From NCBI GenBank assembly GCA_947167555.1, contig CAMVIO010000092.1:1-7615 (forward strand): a stretch of DNA of 7,615 bases, given 5' to 3'. Numbering within the stretch: the first letter of the stretch is position 1; each line of letters begins with the position of its first letter. Positions 6,985 through 7,615 of the stretch are shown here, in pieces. The stretch is from an uncultured Selenomonadales bacterium (GTDB taxonomy: Bacteria > Bacillota > Negativicutes > Selenomonadales > Selenomonadaceae). The position numbers and the translations under genes were made by a program. The notes below the pieces were generated by a model that saw only the letters and a list, made by a program, of their open reading frames with translations, was not told the origin of the DNA and ran no database searches.

Positions 6985-6999
6985 ATTTCCGGATGAAAA

Positions 7000-7077
7000 C
7001 TATTTCCTGTTTGAAAGGATAGCGACAATCAGGAGTCCGAAAGCGATCATCAAAGAAAGCGTTTCGTAAACCGTCAT
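7000..7077 (-). CDS. putative holin-like (TxpA/BsrG-type) type I toxin, 25 aa
   Basis: A 25-codon frame runs from ATG 7077 to TAG 7002-7000. The peptide begins MTVYETLSLMIAFGLLI and continues VAILSNRK: a short N-terminus with the MTVYE start, one hydrophobic membrane segment (about residues 7-21) and a basic tail. This matches the pattern of the small Bacillota 'putative holin-like toxin' family, whose overproduced members damage the membrane. The ribosome site is exceptional: GGGAGGTGAT on the minus strand (7091-7082), with the GGAGG core 8 nt from the start. It is partly locked in a hairpin. The gene has its own promoter and a terminator, and an antisense RNA faces it. The frame is too short for ordinary gene callers. 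Confidence 0.8.
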   Translation of the reverse strand: MTVYETLSLMIAFGLLIVAILSNRK

Positions 7078-7085
7078 GGGCATCA

Positions 7086-7101
7086 CCTCCCTTGCGGGAG
7101 C
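7086..7101 (-). promoter_or_regulatory. Shine-Dalgarno-sequestering hairpin in the toxin 1 leader
   Basis: On the minus strand CTCCC (7100-7096), GNRA tetraloop GCAA and GGGAG (7091-7087) form a 5-bp hairpin whose 3' arm is the ribosome site. It should restrain translation of the toxin. The toxin 2 leader has the corresponding structure. Confidence 0.7.
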
Positions 7102-7134
7102 AAACCGACGTACATCTTCTGTCTATCGTTGGCT

Positions 7135-7143
7135 ATTATAGCA
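7135..7143 (-). promoter_or_regulatory. extended -10 promoter of toxin 1
   Basis: On the minus strand TGC (7143-7141) directly precedes a perfect TATAAT (7140-7135). The -35 region is weak (TTTCTT at 17 nt), as is common for extended -10 promoters. The predicted start near 7128 gives a leader of about 50 nt. Confidence 0.65.
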
Positions 7144-7180
7144 GATTTGTTTTGGAAAAGAAAGGTTTGTTCGTAAAAAG

Positions 7181-7216
7181 CGCCCCCGGGCTTCCGGTTT
7201 TGGAAGTTCGGGGGCG
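7181..7216 (+). repeat. hairpin repeat R3, between the two divergent toxin promoters
   Basis: CGCCCCCGGGCTTCC (7181-7195), loop GGTTTT, GGAAGTTCGGGGGCG (7202-7216). The 15-bp stem includes the same two G-U pairs as the other copies. It has AAAAAG on the left and TTCTTGTG on the right. It sits at the centre of the mirror-image toxin pair and may insulate the two divergent transcripts. Confidence 0.85.
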
Positions 7217-7221
7217 GGTTC

Positions 7222-7250
7222 TTGTGTATTGGTGTTGTTTGTGGTACAAT
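7222..7250 (+). promoter_or_regulatory. predicted promoter of toxin 2
   Basis: TTGTGT (7222-7227), 17 nt, TACAAT (7245-7250) preceded by TGG (extended -10). The predicted start near 7257 gives a leader of about 60 nt before ATG 7319. Confidence 0.65.
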
Positions 7251-7295
7251 TTGTTACGAAAAGGTGTTTGCCAAACGGTAGGCGGTCGATTCTCA

Positions 7296-7311
7296 GCCCC
7301 TGAAAGGGGGC
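7296..7311 (+). promoter_or_regulatory. Shine-Dalgarno-sequestering hairpin in the toxin 2 leader
   Basis: GCCCCT (7296-7301), GNRA loop GAAA (7302-7305) and GGGGGC (7306-7311) form a 6-bp stem with one T-G pair. The ribosome site GGGGG is the 3' arm. It is the homologous counterpart of the toxin 1 leader hairpin. Confidence 0.7.
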
Positions 7312-7318
7312 AATGCTT

Positions 7319-7387
7319 ATGACGGCGTATGATTTTTTCGCGTTTCTGGTTCTCCTGATCGCGTTAATTATCTCCATCAAGGCATGA
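7319..7387 (+). CDS. putative type I membrane toxin, 22 aa, paralogous to toxin 1
   Basis: A 22-codon frame starts at ATG 7319 and stops at TGA 7385-7387. The peptide starts MTAYDFFAFLVLLIAL and ends IISIKA. It has the MTxY(D/E) start, one strongly hydrophobic segment (about residues 6-20) and a short basic end, like toxin 1. An in-frame ATG at 7313 is only 2 nt from the ribosome site; ATG 7319 is 8 nt away and preferred. The two leaders match almost base for base around the start (ATGnnnATGACGG in both), which supports common origin and real translation. It is somewhat shorter than usual for the family. Its stop codon lies inside the stem of the facing RNA's terminator. Confidence 0.7.
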   Translation: MTAYDFFAFLVLLIALIISIKA

Positions 7388-7429
7388 GAAAAGCCGCCAC
7401 GAGCGTCCAAACTTAGGCGGCTTATCTCA
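7385..7429 (-). terminator. terminator of antisense RNA 2, overlapping the toxin 2 stop codon
   Basis: On the minus strand TGAGATAAGCCGCC (7429-7416) pairs with GGCGGCTTTTCTCA (7398-7385), 14 positions with one mismatch and a 17-nt loop. Its right arm ends GGCGGCTTTTC, giving a U-run for minus-strand termination. On the + strand the tail is poor in T, so the toxin 2 mRNA may read on to R4. Confidence 0.7.
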
Positions 7430-7480
7430 ATAAGCGTTTAACACTTGGGGCTGACCGTTTACCGGCAGCGCCTTTTCTTT
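7388..7480 (-). ncRNA. predicted antisense RNA antitoxin 2 (type I TA)
   Basis: This minus-strand small RNA of about 95 nt is bounded by a near-consensus promoter and a terminator, and it is convergent with toxin 2. Predicted elements in order are a 5' hairpin GCTGCCG/CGGTCAGC (7469-7450, one bulge), a small stem AAG-G/C-CTT (7445-7431) and the terminator. This is the same three-part layout as antisense RNA 1. It would pair with the 3' end of the toxin 2 mRNA, including its stop codon. The ends are predicted from promoter and terminator positions only. Confidence 0.6.
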
Positions 7481-7486
7481 GTGTTT

Positions 7487-7515
7487 ATTATAGCACTGAG
7501 CGGAAAGATACGCAA
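7487..7515 (-). promoter_or_regulatory. strong promoter of antisense RNA 2
   Basis: On the minus strand TTGCGT (7515-7510), a 17-nt spacer and perfect TATAAT (7492-7487) preceded by TGC (extended -10). Confidence 0.8.
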
Positions 7516-7520
7516 GAGAA

Positions 7521-7562
7521 AACAGCCCCCGGGCTTCCGGTTTCGGAAGTTCGGGGGCTGTT
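7521..7562 (+). repeat. hairpin repeat R4, terminator-like, upstream of the intron
   Basis: AACAGCCCCCGGGCTTCC (7521-7538), loop GGTTTC, GGAAGTTCGGGGGCTGTT (7545-7562): an 18-bp stem including the two conserved G-U pairs. The outer pairs differ from R1 (ACAG/CTGT here, CCG/CGG in R1) but remain complementary. Confidence 0.85.
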
Positions 7563-7567
7563 GTTGG

Positions 7568-7615
7568 GTGCGCCCGGCGGCGCACGTTTCTAACCGGTGA
7601 AAGACCGGAATCTGC
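7568..7615 (+). mobile_element. 5' end of a probable class C group II intron (partial)
   Basis: The final 48 nt begin GTGCGCC, matching the GTGYG 5' end of bacterial group II introns. They continue with the first stem GTGCGCC-CGGC-GGCGCAC (7568-7585) and a second hairpin CCGGT-GAAAG-ACCGG, corresponding to the GGGUGA(A/G)AGUCCC hairpin near the start of domain I. It begins 5 nt past the R4 stem. Class C introns characteristically insert just downstream of terminator-like hairpins, so position and sequence agree. The rest, including any reverse transcriptase gene, is outside the window. Confidence 0.7.

Noticed and set aside
6661..7069. + strand frames of 76 and 62 codons across R2 and antisense RNA 1
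   Set aside because: They cross repeat arms, a promoter and a terminator, lack ribosome sites and have no protein-like composition.
7092..7410. Frames of 76 (+) and 95 (-) codons across R3 and the toxin 2 region
   Set aside because: They run through repeat R3 and the leader hairpin without ribosome sites. The short hydrophobic frames have the expression signals instead.
6145..7562. CRISPR array
   Set aside because: Only four copies spaced 340-560 nt apart, with genes between them; not regular short spacers.
6704..7569. Integron-like attC sites (hairpin repeats between small cassettes; GTTGGGT at 7563)
   Set aside because: The repeat arms lack the paired RYYYAAC/GTTRRRY boxes and the extrahelical bases of attC, and no integrase is present. 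The single GTTGGGT lies at the intron junction.
7566..7615. Cobalamin riboswitch, suggested by CCGGTGAAAGACCGG
   Set aside because: The preceding GTGCGCCCGGC and hairpin order fit the 5' end of a group II intron better, and no B12-box-like sequence is visible before the window ends.

Overview
The window reads as a chromosomal segment of a fairly GC-rich Bacillota bacterium. The evidence is strong AGGAGG-type ribosome binding sites, sigma-A-like promoters (several with an extended TGN -10), a family II pyrophosphatase with CBS and DRTGG regulatory domains, a PcrA helicase and a Bacillota-style thiamine pyrophosphokinase. A Negativicutes-like host fits the gene style and base composition, but that is an impression from sequence style, not a proof.

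Positions 1-6123 are ordinary housekeeping. In order they hold a TrmH/SpoU-family RNA 2'-O-methyltransferase (+), a convergent thiamine pyrophosphokinase thiN (-) whose end overlaps it, a small unrecognised acidic protein (+) read divergently from thiN, a CBS-DRTGG manganese-dependent inorganic pyrophosphatase (+) with its own strong promoter and terminator, and the UvrD-like helicase pcrA (+), probably starting at TTG 3850. Long reverse-strand reading frames across the pyrophosphatase and pcrA are shadows.

Positions 6124-7615 are accessory and dense with structure. Four copies (R1-R4) of a GC-rich hairpin repeat, all in the same orientation, divide it into compartments. R1-R2 holds an XRE-family antitoxin (HigA-like) behind a 38-codon frame whose first ~15 residues look like the N-terminus of a HigB/Gp49 toxin, suggesting a deleted toxin and an orphan antitoxin. 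R2 carries a ~115-nt structured insertion in its loop. R2-R3 and R3-R4 each hold what I read as a complete type I toxin-antitoxin module: a 22-25 residue hydrophobic toxin (putative holin-like/TxpA-BsrG-like) facing a convergent, terminator-ended small antisense RNA. The two modules are mirror images about R3. Their toxin leaders are homologous, each hiding the Shine-Dalgarno sequence in a GNRA-capped hairpin with a compensatory base-pair change between copies. None of these short genes would be found by a length-based ORF search.

The window ends in the first 48 nt of a probable group II intron (5' end GTGCGCC), placed 5 nt past the R4 hairpin. That is the insertion habit of bacterial class C introns, which target terminator-like stem-loops. 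The likely overall picture is a chromosomal tail behind pcrA in which a mobile or amplified hairpin repeat, toxin-antitoxin units and a retroelement have accumulated.
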